Source: a virus
Strand: one strand, 5' to 3'
DNA: 57,682 nt
Virus record (IMG/VR): IMGVR_UViG_3300029319_000053
Coordinates: 1-57,682 of that record
Numbering within the stretch: position 1 is the first letter of the stretch; each line of letters begins with the position of its first letter. Both the position numbers and the translations under genes were made by a program. Below, in pieces: positions 12,733-21,348 of the stretch. The notes beneath the pieces were generated by a model that saw only the letters and a list, made by a program, of their open reading frames with translations, did not search any database and had not been told where the DNA came from.

Positions 12733-12907
12733 AAATTTAATACTTACTAGAAAAAAAGCCGAACGTGTAGTTGTTCATGTCCAGGGAAAGAAAATATGTA
12801 CGATAACTGTTACAGATATTTCTCAAAAATCTTGTAAATTAGGTTTTGAAGCAGATAAGTCTGTACGTATAGATAGAGAGGAAGTATACTTAGATAAGGA
12901 GATTTAA
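12722..12907 (+). CDS. csrA: CsrA-like RNA-binding regulator
   Basis: The 61-residue product aligns over its length with CsrA/RsmA: LILTRKKAE at the start (LTR at 8-10), a central beta-strand pattern ICTITVTDI, then LGFEADKSVRIDREEVY. The two RNA-contact zones of CsrA, L-T-R near the N-terminus and R-E near the end (R52, E53), are kept. CsrA dimers bind GGA motifs in mRNA leaders and control biofilm, motility and carbon storage. GGGGGAG precedes the ATG, which lies inside the polymerase gene, so it is made with the replication proteins. Phage CsrA homologues are known; targets here are unknown. Confidence 0.85.
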   Translation: MTNKNLILTRKKAERVVVHVQGKKICTITVTDISQKSCKLGFEADKSVRIDREEVYLDKEI

Positions 12908-12909
12908 TT

Positions 12910-15399
12910 ATGGAAGTTGTGTTCTTAAAAGCTAAAAAACCTTTGGCTAAAGAAATATCAGAAGAAGGCATTAAACCATATCCACTTACTAAAAACTTTA
13001 CTTCAGAACATTTTGATATTTCTACAGACCAAAAAGGTTTAAATAAATTATATAAATTACTTACGGATCAAGCTGCAAACGGAGCTTGTTTGCACAAAGG
13101 TTCTCTTAAACGTCCACTTAAAGATGAATCAAGAGCCTTTATGTCAGAACGTGCAAAAACAACGGAAATGTTGGTATTAGATGTAGACGGATTACATACA
13201 TCTAATCCAGGTGATCTTCAAGCACTTGCCGAAAAAATCGTACTACAATTACCTGAAGCCTTTCATAACGTATCGTATATAGCTCAAGCTTCAGCTTCAT
13301 TAGGATTTAAGAAGAATACTGTTTCTTTACATTTGTTTTTTCTTTTAGACATGCCCGTACATCCAAAAACTCTGAAGGACTTTATACGCATGGTAAATTA
13401 CAACAGTGATTTTCTTGCAGAACAAATAACATTATCAGCAAATGGTCAAAGTCTTTCGTACATACTTGACCCTTCAGTTGCAGATAATAGTAAATTAATT
13501 TATATTGCACCACCAAAGTTTGTTGGTGTAGAAGACCCCTACCCAAATAATAGATTCATCAAGGTTGACCGTGGTTCGCCAACCCTCGAGATCTCCTCTA
13601 CTTTAATTGGCGTCAATCCAGAAAAAGTGCACGCTTTAGGATTACAAATTAAAGATAATCTAAGGAAGAAAAACAACCTTCCAAAGAGAGTAGGCAAAGT
13701 AACTACGGTCAACGTTGCTGGTGAAGCGCACGAAGTACTACAAAACCCAGACAAAATGACCATCCAGATCTCTCGTGTGTACGAACCTTTTGTTAACTGT
13801 AATGTAAATGGAGGCGACAGCGGAGGTTATTACTTTGTACTTACTAACCCACATTACATGTATAACTTTAAAGGAGAACCTATTTGGGAAATAGAAAAAG
13901 CAGACCCAGACTTTTATAGAAGTATATTTGAAATATTTGCAGATAAAATAGATACAGAATCTAAAAAGAAACCAATAGTCTTACGAGACTTTTTTACAGA
14001 TACATATTACAACGGAGTGTATGATGAAACAAAACAACAATTTGACGACAGCTACCCACTTACGCCCACAGGCAAAAGTAGTATTAACGATTTTCTTAAG
14101 TCTCATGGTCGCCCTACCATGGATTTTGTTCCAGACGCTCGTGTCGTATTTGATCCTAGTAGTGACAAAGGTGTTGACTTGGAAACCGTTCCATATTCAG
14201 TAAATTTATTTAGGCGTACGCCCTATATGCTGCGTGCAGAAGAAAACGTAAAAGAATTATCGTACGGTGAAGCCATTCAGATAGCAAAAATTGCACCTAA
14301 TTTTTACAAACTAGTTATGCACGCGCTTGGTAATGGCAAACCAGAATTTGAACATTTTATAAATTGGCTTGCGTACATTTACCAGCATAAAAAGAAAACA
14401 ATGACTGCGTGGATATTTACTGGCATACCGGGTACTGGTAAAGGTTTATTTATTCATAAAATACTAAAACCTTTATTTGGTGAACAACAAACACCCATGA
14501 GAGCTTTAGAAAATATAGAAGAACAATTTAACTTATATATGAGAACAGCATTGTTTCTTGTAGTTGATGAGTTTCGTATGGCTGATTCAGGATCTGTAGG
14601 ACGTATGGCCGACAAATTAAAACACCAAATTACAGAACCTAATCTTACTATAAGAGCAATGCGTACAAATCAAATCGAACTGCCATCTTTTACAAACTTT
14701 ATCTTTCTTACTAACAGAGCAGATGCAGTCAAGATTGAAGACAGTGACAGAAGATACAACGTAGCGCCACGACAAGAACAAAAAATAGAAAACGTACATC
14801 CAGATCTCCTGGAGAATTTGTCCGTGTTAGAACCAGAGTTGTATATAGTTGCTGGTGTACTACAGAAATTTGTGGTAAATGAACGTATGGCTCACACAGC
14901 ATTAGAAAACGATGCAAAAAAAGAAATGAAAGAAGTGTCTATGTCTATTCTTGAAGAATTTGCAAATGCAATACGTACACGTAACCTTGAGTACTTTACG
15001 GACGTGTTAGATATACCGCTTGCAAATACATTTGACGCAGGTGGTATTAGTACAGCACAAAGATATTTAAAAGACTGGTTAGCTAGCGCAGGTCAAGAAC
15101 AAGTCATACCATTAGCTCATTTTAAAGTAGTGTATGACGTTCTTACTGACAGTCGTAATACTTTGTCTCAACGTGAGTTTTCGAAACGTATGTCCAGGCT
15201 AAACATTAAAACTGCACGTAAACGTATAAGTAAAGATCGTACAGCCGGCATACCCCGTGGGGTTGTGTTGACATGGAAAATAGATAATAATGTATTGCAA
15301 CAGTTAATAAAAGAACACTTTGACGAACGGGATTTAAATTTATTAGATAATGGACAATCTAACGCAACCCAATCGTCCAGACCTAATAGCAACAGTTGA
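12910..15399 (+). CDS. AEP-type primase fused to helicase
   Basis: The 829-residue protein starts 3 bases after csrA, with ATAAGGAGATT upstream. The N-terminal part has the DxD metal site in MLVLDVDGLH (D91, D93) and an SxH motif in TVSLHLFF (about 139-141), as in archaeo-eukaryotic primases. The C-terminal part is a P-loop helicase with Walker A GIPGTGKG at 505-512 and an acidic Walker B segment FLVVDEF. This is the build of phage and plasmid primase-helicases of the DUF5906/NrS-1 type. It would prime and unwind for the family A polymerase. A Gln/Ser/Asn-rich tail ends the protein. Confidence 0.85.
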   Translation: MEVVFLKAKKPLAKEISEEGIKPYPLTKNFTSEHFDISTDQKGLNKLYKLLTDQAANGACLHKGSLKRPLKDESRAFMSERAKTTEMLVLDVDGLHTSNPGDLQALAEKIVLQLPEAFHNVSYIAQASASLGFKKNTVSLHLFFLLDMPVHPKTLKDFIRMVNYNSDFLAEQITLSANGQSLSYILDPSVADNSKLIYIAPPKFVGVEDPYPNNRFIKVDRGSPTLEISSTLIGVNPEKVHALGLQIKDNLRKKNNLPKRVGKVTTVNVAGEAHEVLQNPDKMTIQISRVYEPFVNCNVNGGDSGGYYFVLTNPHYMYNFKGEPIWEIEKADPDFYRSIFEIFADKIDTESKKKPIVLRDFFTDTYYNGVYDETKQQFDDSYPLTPTGKSSINDFLKSHGRPTMDFVPDARVVFDPSSDKGVDLETVPYSVNLFRRTPYMLRAEENVKELSYGEAIQIAKIAPNFYKLVMHALGNGKPEFEHFINWLAYIYQHKKKTMTAWIFTGIPGTGKGLFIHKILKPLFGEQQTPMRALENIEEQFNLYMRTALFLVVDEFRMADSGSVGRMADKLKHQITEPNLTIRAMRTNQIELPSFTNFIFLTNRADAVKIEDSDRRYNVAPRQEQKIENVHPDLLENLSVLEPELYIVAGVLQKFVVNERMAHTALENDAKKEMKEVSMSILEEFANAIRTRNLEYFTDVLDIPLANTFDAGGISTAQRYLKDWLASAGQEQVIPLAHFKVVYDVLTDSRNTLSQREFSKRMSRLNIKTARKRISKDRTAGIPRGVVLTWKIDNNVLQQLIKEHFDERDLNLLDNGQSNATQSSRPNSNS

Positions 15400-16105
15400 G
15401 GTCACGGAGGATTTAGAACTGGGGCTAGTACCCGCATGGTCATACTCCGCTTTAAAAACATTTGAATCTTGCGCTTATCGCACTTATATATCTAAAGTAA
15501 AACGCGTACAAGAAGACTATGGTCCAGCTGCTGAGCGTGGCACACGAATACACGATGAAGCAGAACGTTACGTACGTAGCGAAATCTCTGAGCTACCAGA
15601 GTCACTCAAAAAATTTTCACAAAAATTTTCAGAACTAAAACAACTTTTTGCAGATGGAAAAGTCCAAACTGAAGGAGAATGGGGGTTTACCACTTCTTGG
15701 GAACCGACAGGTTGGATTTCTCCTGATACTTGGGCTCGTGTAAAATTAGATGCACTTGTATGTGAAACTGACACGTCAGCTAGAGTTATAGATTACAAAA
15801 CAGGTAAACAGTTTGGTAATGAAATTGCGCACAGTCAACAAGCACTTATCTATGCTATAGGTACATTCTTTATGTTTCCTGATTTAGAAATAGTAAACAC
15901 AGAACTATGGTATTTAGATCATGGTACTACTATGGAACAAACCTATACGCGAGATGAAGCTATGATCTTTATGCCCAAACTGCATGAGCGAGCAGTAGCT
16001 ATGACTACAGCTACTAAGTTTCCACCAAATCCTTCTACTTACAATTGTAGGTGGTGTTCATTTGGTAAAGGACCAGAACCCCATTGTGAATGGGGAATAT
16101 ATTAG
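15350..16105 (+). CDS. PD-(D/E)XK nuclease, Cas4/RecB-like
   Basis: The 251-residue product shows the RecB-family order: SYSALKTFESCAYRTY, then GTRIHDEAE, the catalytic VIDYKTG, and QALIYAIG (Q-x-x-x-Y). Cysteines in the last 20 residues (NCRWCSFGKG and a final PHC) with Cys46 could hold an iron-sulphur cluster, as in Cas4 and AddB. It overlaps the primase gene by 50 bases. Such phage nucleases process DNA ends during recombination or packaging. The start at 15350 lacks a clear ribosome site, so the first 20-30 residues are uncertain. Confidence 0.85.
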   Translation: MDNLTQPNRPDLIATVEVTEDLELGLVPAWSYSALKTFESCAYRTYISKVKRVQEDYGPAAERGTRIHDEAERYVRSEISELPESLKKFSQKFSELKQLFADGKVQTEGEWGFTTSWEPTGWISPDTWARVKLDALVCETDTSARVIDYKTGKQFGNEIAHSQQALIYAIGTFFMFPDLEIVNTELWYLDHGTTMEQTYTRDEAMIFMPKLHERAVAMTTATKFPPNPSTYNCRWCSFGKGPEPHCEWGIY

Positions 16106-16112
16106 TTATAAT
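16084..16112 (+). promoter_or_regulatory. Sigma70-like promoter before the helicase gene
   Basis: TTGTGA (16084-16089), a 17-base spacer, and a perfect TATAAT (16107-16112). It overlaps the end of the nuclease gene and lies about 50 bases before the ATG at 16163, so it could boost the helicase and the genes after it. Confidence 0.6.
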
Positions 16113-16162
16113 AAATAAGTTGTACTCACCCAACTAACACAGAGTACTACGGAGAATGAAAG

Positions 16163-17512
16163 ATGAACGATGTTACAACCATCCCTGCGCCTTATGCGCA
16201 CCAAAAAACAACTACAGATTTTATAACCAACACTAAAACGTGTTTGATTACTTCAGATCCTGGCACTGGTAAAACACGCGCAGTGTTGGACGCTCATGCT
16301 ATACTTGGAGGCAAGACATTAGTCTTAGCACCACTTTCAATATTGGAAGCGGCATGGGGAGAGGACATATACAAGTTCCAACCCGAAATAAAATATGGAG
16401 TAGCTTATGCAAAAAACCGTAAACAAGTATTTGAAGATGATGAAAATGAAATGGTCATCACTAATTTCGAAGCTGTTAACTTTCTATCTAAAAATACACA
16501 CTACTGTGAGCAATTCGATACAATCGTTATTGACGAGTTTACCGCTTTTAAAAATCGGGAAGCCAAACGCAGTAAAAATCTCAAAAAAATTATCTCATAT
16601 TTTACTAATAGGATTGCCATGTCTGGTACTCCTAATAGTAATACTATTCTAGATATCTGGCACCCAGCGCTTCTCATCGATGATGGGAAGCGACTAGGTA
16701 CTAGGTTCTATGCTTTTAGACACCAAGTTTGCACGCCAAAGTTCAATGGCTTTGCTAATGAATGGATAGACAAACCAGGCATAGAAGAAGCGGTAGCAGA
16801 TAAACTTTCTGATATATCTATACGTTTTGCATTGTCCGATTGCATAGATCTACCAGATAATATTGTACGTACAGTTAATACAAAACTAACACCAAATATA
16901 CAAAAACAATATAAAACACTAGCTGATGAGTCAGTCTTATATACTAAATCTGGCACAGTAAACGCTGTAAATGCAGCCGCCCGTGTCAAGAAGTTACTCC
17001 AGCTTGTTACGGGCGCAGTGTACGATGAAGATGGTGTGGTCCAATTTGTACACCAAGAAAGATACGACATAGTTATGACACTCGTAAATCAACGTGCGCA
17101 CAGCTTAGTAGCATTCAATTGGAAACACGAGCGTGATGCATTGGTAGAGTTAGCCAACAAAGAAGGTATTACATATGATGTTATTGATGGCACTGTACCT
17201 GCTGAACGTAGAAAAGATATAGTCGCTAGATATCAGGCTGGACAAATTAAAGTTTTATTCTGTCACCCACAATCTGCATCGCACGGCCTTACTCTTACAC
17301 GTGCAAGCACTGTAATCTGGTGTTCACCAACATACAACGCTGAGCACTACCAACAATTCAATCAGCGTATATACAGAGCAGGCCAAACACAAAAGACTGA
17401 AACAATACTTATTCAAGCCAGAGGCACTTGGGAACCTGAGGTATACAAAAAACTCAATACCAAGTTAGGTCGTATGGAAAACTTATTACATATTCTTAAG
17501 GAGATATCATGA
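16163..17512 (+). CDS. SNF2-type superfamily 2 helicase
   Basis: The 449-residue protein has Walker A SDPGTGKT near residues 31-38, a DEFTAFKNREAKRSKN DEXX-box region, SGTPN (motif III) and the C-terminal QRIYRAGQTQKTE of SNF2 ATPases (motif VI, normally QxxGRxxR). It would remodel protein-DNA complexes or move along DNA during replication and repair. ACGGAGAATGAAAG precedes the ATG. The gene overlaps the next by 4 bases (ATGA). Confidence 0.9.
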   Translation: MNDVTTIPAPYAHQKTTTDFITNTKTCLITSDPGTGKTRAVLDAHAILGGKTLVLAPLSILEAAWGEDIYKFQPEIKYGVAYAKNRKQVFEDDENEMVITNFEAVNFLSKNTHYCEQFDTIVIDEFTAFKNREAKRSKNLKKIISYFTNRIAMSGTPNSNTILDIWHPALLIDDGKRLGTRFYAFRHQVCTPKFNGFANEWIDKPGIEEAVADKLSDISIRFALSDCIDLPDNIVRTVNTKLTPNIQKQYKTLADESVLYTKSGTVNAVNAAARVKKLLQLVTGAVYDEDGVVQFVHQERYDIVMTLVNQRAHSLVAFNWKHERDALVELANKEGITYDVIDGTVPAERRKDIVARYQAGQIKVLFCHPQSASHGLTLTRASTVIWCSPTYNAEHYQQFNQRIYRAGQTQKTETILIQARGTWEPEVYKKLNTKLGRMENLLHILKEIS

Positions 17513-17877
17513 AAAAATTAAATGATTTATTATCAGAAGTAACTAAAGTAAGAACAGAAATAAAATCTGTACAAGCTGAAGAAAAACTTCTTAAAACACA
17601 ACAACGCGAGTTAGAAAGTCAAATATCTATTAGAATGCAAGAGCAGGGGCTCGATAAAATTTCTAATGATGTTTGTACAATCTCACTTAAAAATGAGATT
17701 GTGCCCACTGTAGAAGATTGGGACGCGTTACATCAACACATTATTGATACAAATCAATTTGAGTTGTTGCAAAAACGTATGTCTGCAACCGCCTACAGAG
17801 AACTAATAACTTCTGGTATGGATGTACCAGGTGTTAAAAGTACGGAGCTGACTAGAGTTAACTTTAGATCAGCATAA
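17509..17877 (+). CDS. Hypothetical coiled-coil protein, 122 aa
   Basis: The ATG overlaps the helicase stop, with AAGGAGATATC upstream. The first half is a long charged coiled coil (LLSEVTKVRTEIKSVQAEEK), the second a small mixed domain (VEDWDALHQHIIDTNQFE). It resembles phage proteins of unknown function found beside SNF2 helicases and ssDNA-binding proteins. Probably replication-associated by position. Confidence 0.65.
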   Translation: MKKLNDLLSEVTKVRTEIKSVQAEEKLLKTQQRELESQISIRMQEQGLDKISNDVCTISLKNEIVPTVEDWDALHQHIIDTNQFELLQKRMSATAYRELITSGMDVPGVKSTELTRVNFRSA

Positions 17878-17908
17878 TTATAATTAGATGAAAAAAGGAG
17901 AACGTTCG

Positions 17909-18589
17909 ATGTCTAATGATATAAGTATAGTAACAAGTGAGATGCCTGCTCACGTTAAACAAGGCAACAATCTGGGTAATGAAAACATTAACTCAGAACA
18001 TTTGTCTACTCCACGTTTGAAACAGCTACAGCAGTTATCAAACGAAGTAGATGAAAACCACAGTGAATATATAGAAGGAGCCAAAGTTGGTGACTTTATA
18101 AACACTGTAACCAAAGAAAGCTACGGTAAAGAACTTTACGTAGTCAACGTACACTTCAGAGAAGAGTATGTTGTATGGGTAAAAAGAGAGAAAGGTGGTG
18201 GCTTAGTAGGTACATTCCCTACACAAGCAGAAGCTATTAAGTATCTTGAAGACGGTGGTAACAAGGTCGAAGATCATGAAATCACACAGACTCAAACTCA
18301 TACTTTGTTAAAAATAGATGAAGCAACAGGAGAAGTATCAGAAATACCTTTCTTGTTTGACTGTTCTTCTTCTAAGCTTAGAGTATCTAGAGAATGGAAT
18401 ACTCAAATAATGAAGCTTGGTGGAGACAGATTTGCTTCTTTATGGAAACTTTCATCTGTTCAAACAGCTAACAAAGCAGGACAGAAGTTCATGAACATAT
18501 CTGTTTCTAACGTTGGTTGGTTGAAAGAATCTGCTTACAATGTTGCAAAAGAGTTTTATGAAAAAACTTTTGCTACTCAAACTAAGTAG
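17909..18589 (+). CDS. Putative ssDNA-binding protein
   Basis: The ATG at 17909 follows AAAAAAGGAGAACGTTCG; the earlier in-frame ATG at 17888 would place this ribosome site inside the gene. The 226-residue product has an Asn/Gln-rich head, a beta-rich body with GKELYVVNVHFREEYVVWVK near residue 75 and LWKLSSVQTANKAGQKFMNI near residue 185, and a short tail. Size, composition and place between helicase and nuclease fit phage ssDNA-binding or recombination proteins. It lacks an acidic C-terminal tail. The assignment rests mainly on context. Confidence 0.55.
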   Translation: MSNDISIVTSEMPAHVKQGNNLGNENINSEHLSTPRLKQLQQLSNEVDENHSEYIEGAKVGDFINTVTKESYGKELYVVNVHFREEYVVWVKREKGGGLVGTFPTQAEAIKYLEDGGNKVEDHEITQTQTHTLLKIDEATGEVSEIPFLFDCSSSKLRVSREWNTQIMKLGGDRFASLWKLSSVQTANKAGQKFMNISVSNVGWLKESAYNVAKEFYEKTFATQTK

Positions 18590-18597
18590 TTATATCT

Positions 18598-18634
18598 CGT
18601 ACGGGTGCGACATATTCTGTCGCACCCTTGTACG
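18598..18634 (+). terminator. Long hairpin after the putative SSB gene
   Basis: GGGTGCGAC/GTCGCACCC (9 bp) is extended outward by CGTAC/GTACG after a 2-base bulge. The stem lies 9 bases after the stop. No T-run follows, so it may be an attenuator or RNA-end protector rather than a full terminator. TATACT at 18640-18645 lies just 6 bases before the next start. Confidence 0.6.
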
Positions 18635-18651
18635 TATGCTATACTCCTTGT

Positions 18652-19050
18652 GTGAAAGAAAAGGAGTTCATAAACAAAGTGCATAGACACTTATCTAAAG
18701 AAGTTTATCGTTGGAAGATAAACGATCCTTACCACGGCGGTGTGCCTGATACTTATTACTCAGGTCCAAATAGTAATTGTTGGATAGAATACAAATACAA
18801 ACACGCGCTGCCTGCAAAGTGCACGTCAAAGATAAAAATTAATTTATCAGAACAACAACGCATTTGGTTAACACGTCAAAAAGAACATGGAGTATTTACG
18901 TACACAGTTTTTGCATCTCAAGATCTAGTGTACGTAATGGAAGATTTTACAATTAAAGAAATTACTTTAAAAGAATTTAACAAAAAAGCAGTATCTTTTA
19001 AAAATTTTATAGAAGCACTCACAAAACATTGTTTAGGAGATAAAAAATGA
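18652..19050 (+). CDS. Small PD-(D/E)XK nuclease (VRR-NUC/RecU-like)
   Basis: The 132-residue product has a GGVPDTYYS followed by CWIEYKYK. The D...E-x-K spacing is that of small restriction-fold nucleases such as VRR-NUC and phage Holliday-junction or T7 gp3-like enzymes. It would cut branched DNA during replication or packaging. The GTG at 18652 is the most sensible start; no ribosome site precedes it and an upstream TATACT suggests a very short leader. It overlaps the DUF3310 gene by 4 bases. Confidence 0.7.
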   Translation: MKEKEFINKVHRHLSKEVYRWKINDPYHGGVPDTYYSGPNSNCWIEYKYKHALPAKCTSKIKINLSEQQRIWLTRQKEHGVFTYTVFASQDLVYVMEDFTIKEITLKEFNKKAVSFKNFIEALTKHCLGDKK

Positions 19051-19274
19051 AAGACATGGTTAACTCACCACCACACTACAACTCTGGGGATATAGAATGC
19101 ATAGACGCAATCAAAGAAAGTATGACACTTGAAGCATTTAAAGGTTATTTAAAAGGCAACATTCAAAAGTATATTTGGCGATATGAAGCTAAAAAAGGTG
19201 TTGAAGACTTAAAAAAAGCCCAATGGTACTTAAATAGACTCATAAAAACCTTAGAAAAAACCAAAGTTACGTAG
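19047..19274 (+). CDS. DUF3310 protein
   Basis: The 75-residue product has the family signature: VNSPPHYN near the start, IECIDAI, then a FKGYLKGNIQKYIWRYEAK block and the helical KAQWYLNRLI. DUF3310 proteins are very common in phages, sometimes annotated as nucleotide kinase-related, but no function has been shown to my knowledge. Last gene of the plus-strand replication run. Confidence 0.88.
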   Translation: MKDMVNSPPHYNSGDIECIDAIKESMTLEAFKGYLKGNIQKYIWRYEAKKGVEDLKKAQWYLNRLIKTLEKTKVT

Positions 19275-19368
19275 CACGCACGGAGATGCTCTGTATTGAA
19301 TTTTAAGTATTTTTGATATCAGCACAAGGACTATGTTCTTAAAATGCGTTAGACGCGATTCTGTGAGG
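19275..19368. terminator. Convergent gap with an inverted repeat
   Basis: ATTTTAAG (about 19299-19306) and CTTAAAAT (about 19337-19344) form an 8-bp A/T stem around about 30 bases, followed by a small GCGT-tag-ACGC hairpin. The gap separates the ends of the plus-strand replication run and the minus-strand late block, so it probably stops transcription from both sides. The stem is weak. Confidence 0.35.
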
Positions 19369-19596
19369 TCATTTTCTTTTAAAAGACCTATTTTTTGATC
19401 TATGTTGCAAAACTACATTACTTCTTGAATTATTAGCAGGATTTCCATCTACATGATGTACATCTATAACACTTCCTTTTCTAACTCTACCCTCTCTTAA
19501 CATTTGCCTGCGTATTTTATTACGAGCTGCTCGTCTTTTCTTTTGTTCTGGAGACGAATGGTAGTTTGCATATTCGCTTTTATAGTTTCTAGTCAT
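19369..19596 (-). CDS. Small HNH endonuclease
   Basis: The 75-residue product is basic and holds DVHHVDGNPANNSRSNVVL, an HNH core with the paired His, Asn-Asn and final Asn-Val positions. The N-terminus (NYKSEYANYH) resembles short phage HNH proteins. It is probably a free-standing HNH nuclease, either mobile or packaging-associated. It is the last gene of the late block, 1 base after the cyclase stop, and could have been inserted there with the cassette. Confidence 0.75.
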   Translation of the reverse strand: MTRNYKSEYANYHSSPEQKKRRAARNKIRRQMLREGRVRKGSVIDVHHVDGNPANNSRSNVVLQHRSKNRSFKRK

Positions 19597-21348
19597 TTAT
19601 ACAGTATACACTTTTAATGGTTTCTCTTTACCTTTTACTTGAATCTTTCCGTGTGGGGAACATTTGTCCACTTTTTCTGCTGTACGTTCTCCAATAAGAA
19701 TATCCACTCCATATTTTTTAGTTGCACTTTCTAATCGTGCAGCTATATTCACAGCATCTCCTATAGCTGAATAATCAAATCTTGTATTACTGCCCATGTT
19801 TCCTACTACAGCTTCACCCGTATTTATACCTATACCTATGGCAATTGGTTCAGGCAATTCTTTCTGCAGCATACGCATTGCCGTGCGCATATCACGAGCA
19901 CAGGCGACAGCACGTTGTTCATGTTTATCAATCATTAGGGGGGAATTGAATATGGCCATACATGCGTCGCCTATGAATTTGTCCACCATCCCACCGTGGG
20001 CCTGGATGCACGTAACTTGTTCAGTTAATACTCTATTCATTATTTCTGTTACTTGTTCAGGTTCTAACTTTTCAGATAAGTTTGTAAATCCCCTAACATC
20101 AGTAAACAAAAACGTGCAAGTTCTACGTTCTCCTCCTAATTTAAGTAAGCTAGGATCTTTTTGTAATCGTGCAACTTGTCTGGGATCCAGATAGTGCTCG
20201 AACTGTTTTTTTATCTGTTGTCTTAATTTATATTGTTCCCCAAACCTTAACCAAAATTCTTGTACGGATGTAAGTGTTATAGCTACTGCGCTATAACTAA
20301 AGTCTATAAGTATATTATTTCGTACAAACCATACTGCAGCTATAGCAATACTTGTATACAGAACAATCATACCAACCATAGTGCCTGCAACGGGTAAACT
20401 ACGTATTATAATTATGCTTAATATTAAACATCCTATCAGTATAAGTAATTCATATAATAGGCTTGCACCCGGTATTTGAGGCACATTTACTGTTAAACTT
20501 TCAGCCATTGCAGCTTGTACTTCATGCGGATACAACAACCCAGCTGGCGTAGCTATTTGAGGCATGACACCTTTTGCAGTCACACCCACAAACACAAACC
20601 TATCTTTTACATCCATCTCTTGAAGCGTAGTTCGTGGAGTATCACTCCATGTTACCCATCGTCTTCCTATTTTATCTACTGGTATTTGTGCATAATTAGG
20701 TAAAGTAAGCTCTACAATCTCACTCTTCTGGCCCTTAATAATGTACGTATCTGACCCAGATATCACCTTCATAACTTCCATACCAAATGCCGGCGTCCAA
20801 CCATCTGGTGTTTGTAACAATAAAGGTAATCTTCTTACTAATTTATCTACATCTGTTCGTGCAACAGCCAAGCCCTGGCTGCTAACATTTGCAAGTTCGT
20901 ACGTATTTTGTATCACACCCTGTGCAGGAATCGCTTGTACGGGAATCCCATCGCCTAATATAACTGTGCCTGTTGTTGGGGGGTAGTTCCCATTATCATT
21001 TTCAAACATTGCAAGAACGCTTGGTGTGCCTGCCAACGCATCAGCAAAAGCTTTATCTCCACCAAATCTATCTGGTTGAGGAAAGGCGACGACCCAACCC
21101 ACGCCCCAAGCACCTGCCTCTATGAGGTCTGAATGAATTTCAGCAAGTTCTTGACGAGGGAACGGCCAGCCGCCCATCATGGAAACATCTTCTTCTGTTA
21201 TATCTAGTAATACAAAAGTGCCAGAAGGTTCAGGTATCTGCACAAGAGCATCAAATGTTTTTAACTTAAGGACTTCGAGAGCTTGCCAATTAAATAATAA
21301 TGGCATACATAGTATTGGTATGCTAAGTAACGAAATCCATTTCTTCAT
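19597..21348 (-). CDS. Membrane CHASE2-adenylate cyclase
   Basis: The 583-residue protein begins with an anchor (residues 5-20), followed by an extracytoplasmic CHASE2 sensor (FDALVQIP, WPFPR at 61-65, FPQPDRFGGD at 89-98). Three membrane segments span about 298-365. A class III nucleotidyl cyclase domain follows from about 405. The metal-binding Asp residues (D417 in FTDVRGFT, D461 in GDACMAIF), the adenine-selecting Lys457 and Asp525, and the transition-state Asn534 and Arg538 are all present, so an active adenylate cyclase is expected. ATGA couples it to the FecR gene. Membrane sensing linked to cAMP synthesis is rare in phages; recent transfer from a bacterium is likely, as FecR/CHASE2-cyclase pairs are common there. 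Confidence 0.92.
   Translation of the reverse strand: MKKWISLLSIPILCMPLLFNWQALEVLKLKTFDALVQIPEPSGTFVLLDITEEDVSMMGGWPFPRQELAEIHSDLIEAGAWGVGWVVAFPQPDRFGGDKAFADALAGTPSVLAMFENDNGNYPPTTGTVILGDGIPVQAIPAQGVIQNTYELANVSSQGLAVARTDVDKLVRRLPLLLQTPDGWTPAFGMEVMKVISGSDTYIIKGQKSEIVELTLPNYAQIPVDKIGRRWVTWSDTPRTTLQEMDVKDRFVFVGVTAKGVMPQIATPAGLLYPHEVQAAMAESLTVNVPQIPGASLLYELLILIGCLILSIIIIRSLPVAGTMVGMIVLYTSIAIAAVWFVRNNILIDFSYSAVAITLTSVQEFWLRFGEQYKLRQQIKKQFEHYLDPRQVARLQKDPSLLKLGGERRTCTFLFTDVRGFTNLSEKLEPEQVTEIMNRVLTEQVTCIQAHGGMVDKFIGDACMAIFNSPLMIDKHEQRAVACARDMRTAMRMLQKELPEPIAIGIGINTGEAVVGNMGSNTRFDYSAIGDAVNIAARLESATKKYGVDILIGERTAEKVDKCSPHGKIQVKGKEKPLKVYTV

Noticed and set aside
16163-19274. Integrase or lysogeny repressor in the replication run
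   Set aside because: No tyrosine or serine recombinase motifs and no CI-type protein were seen anywhere in the window.
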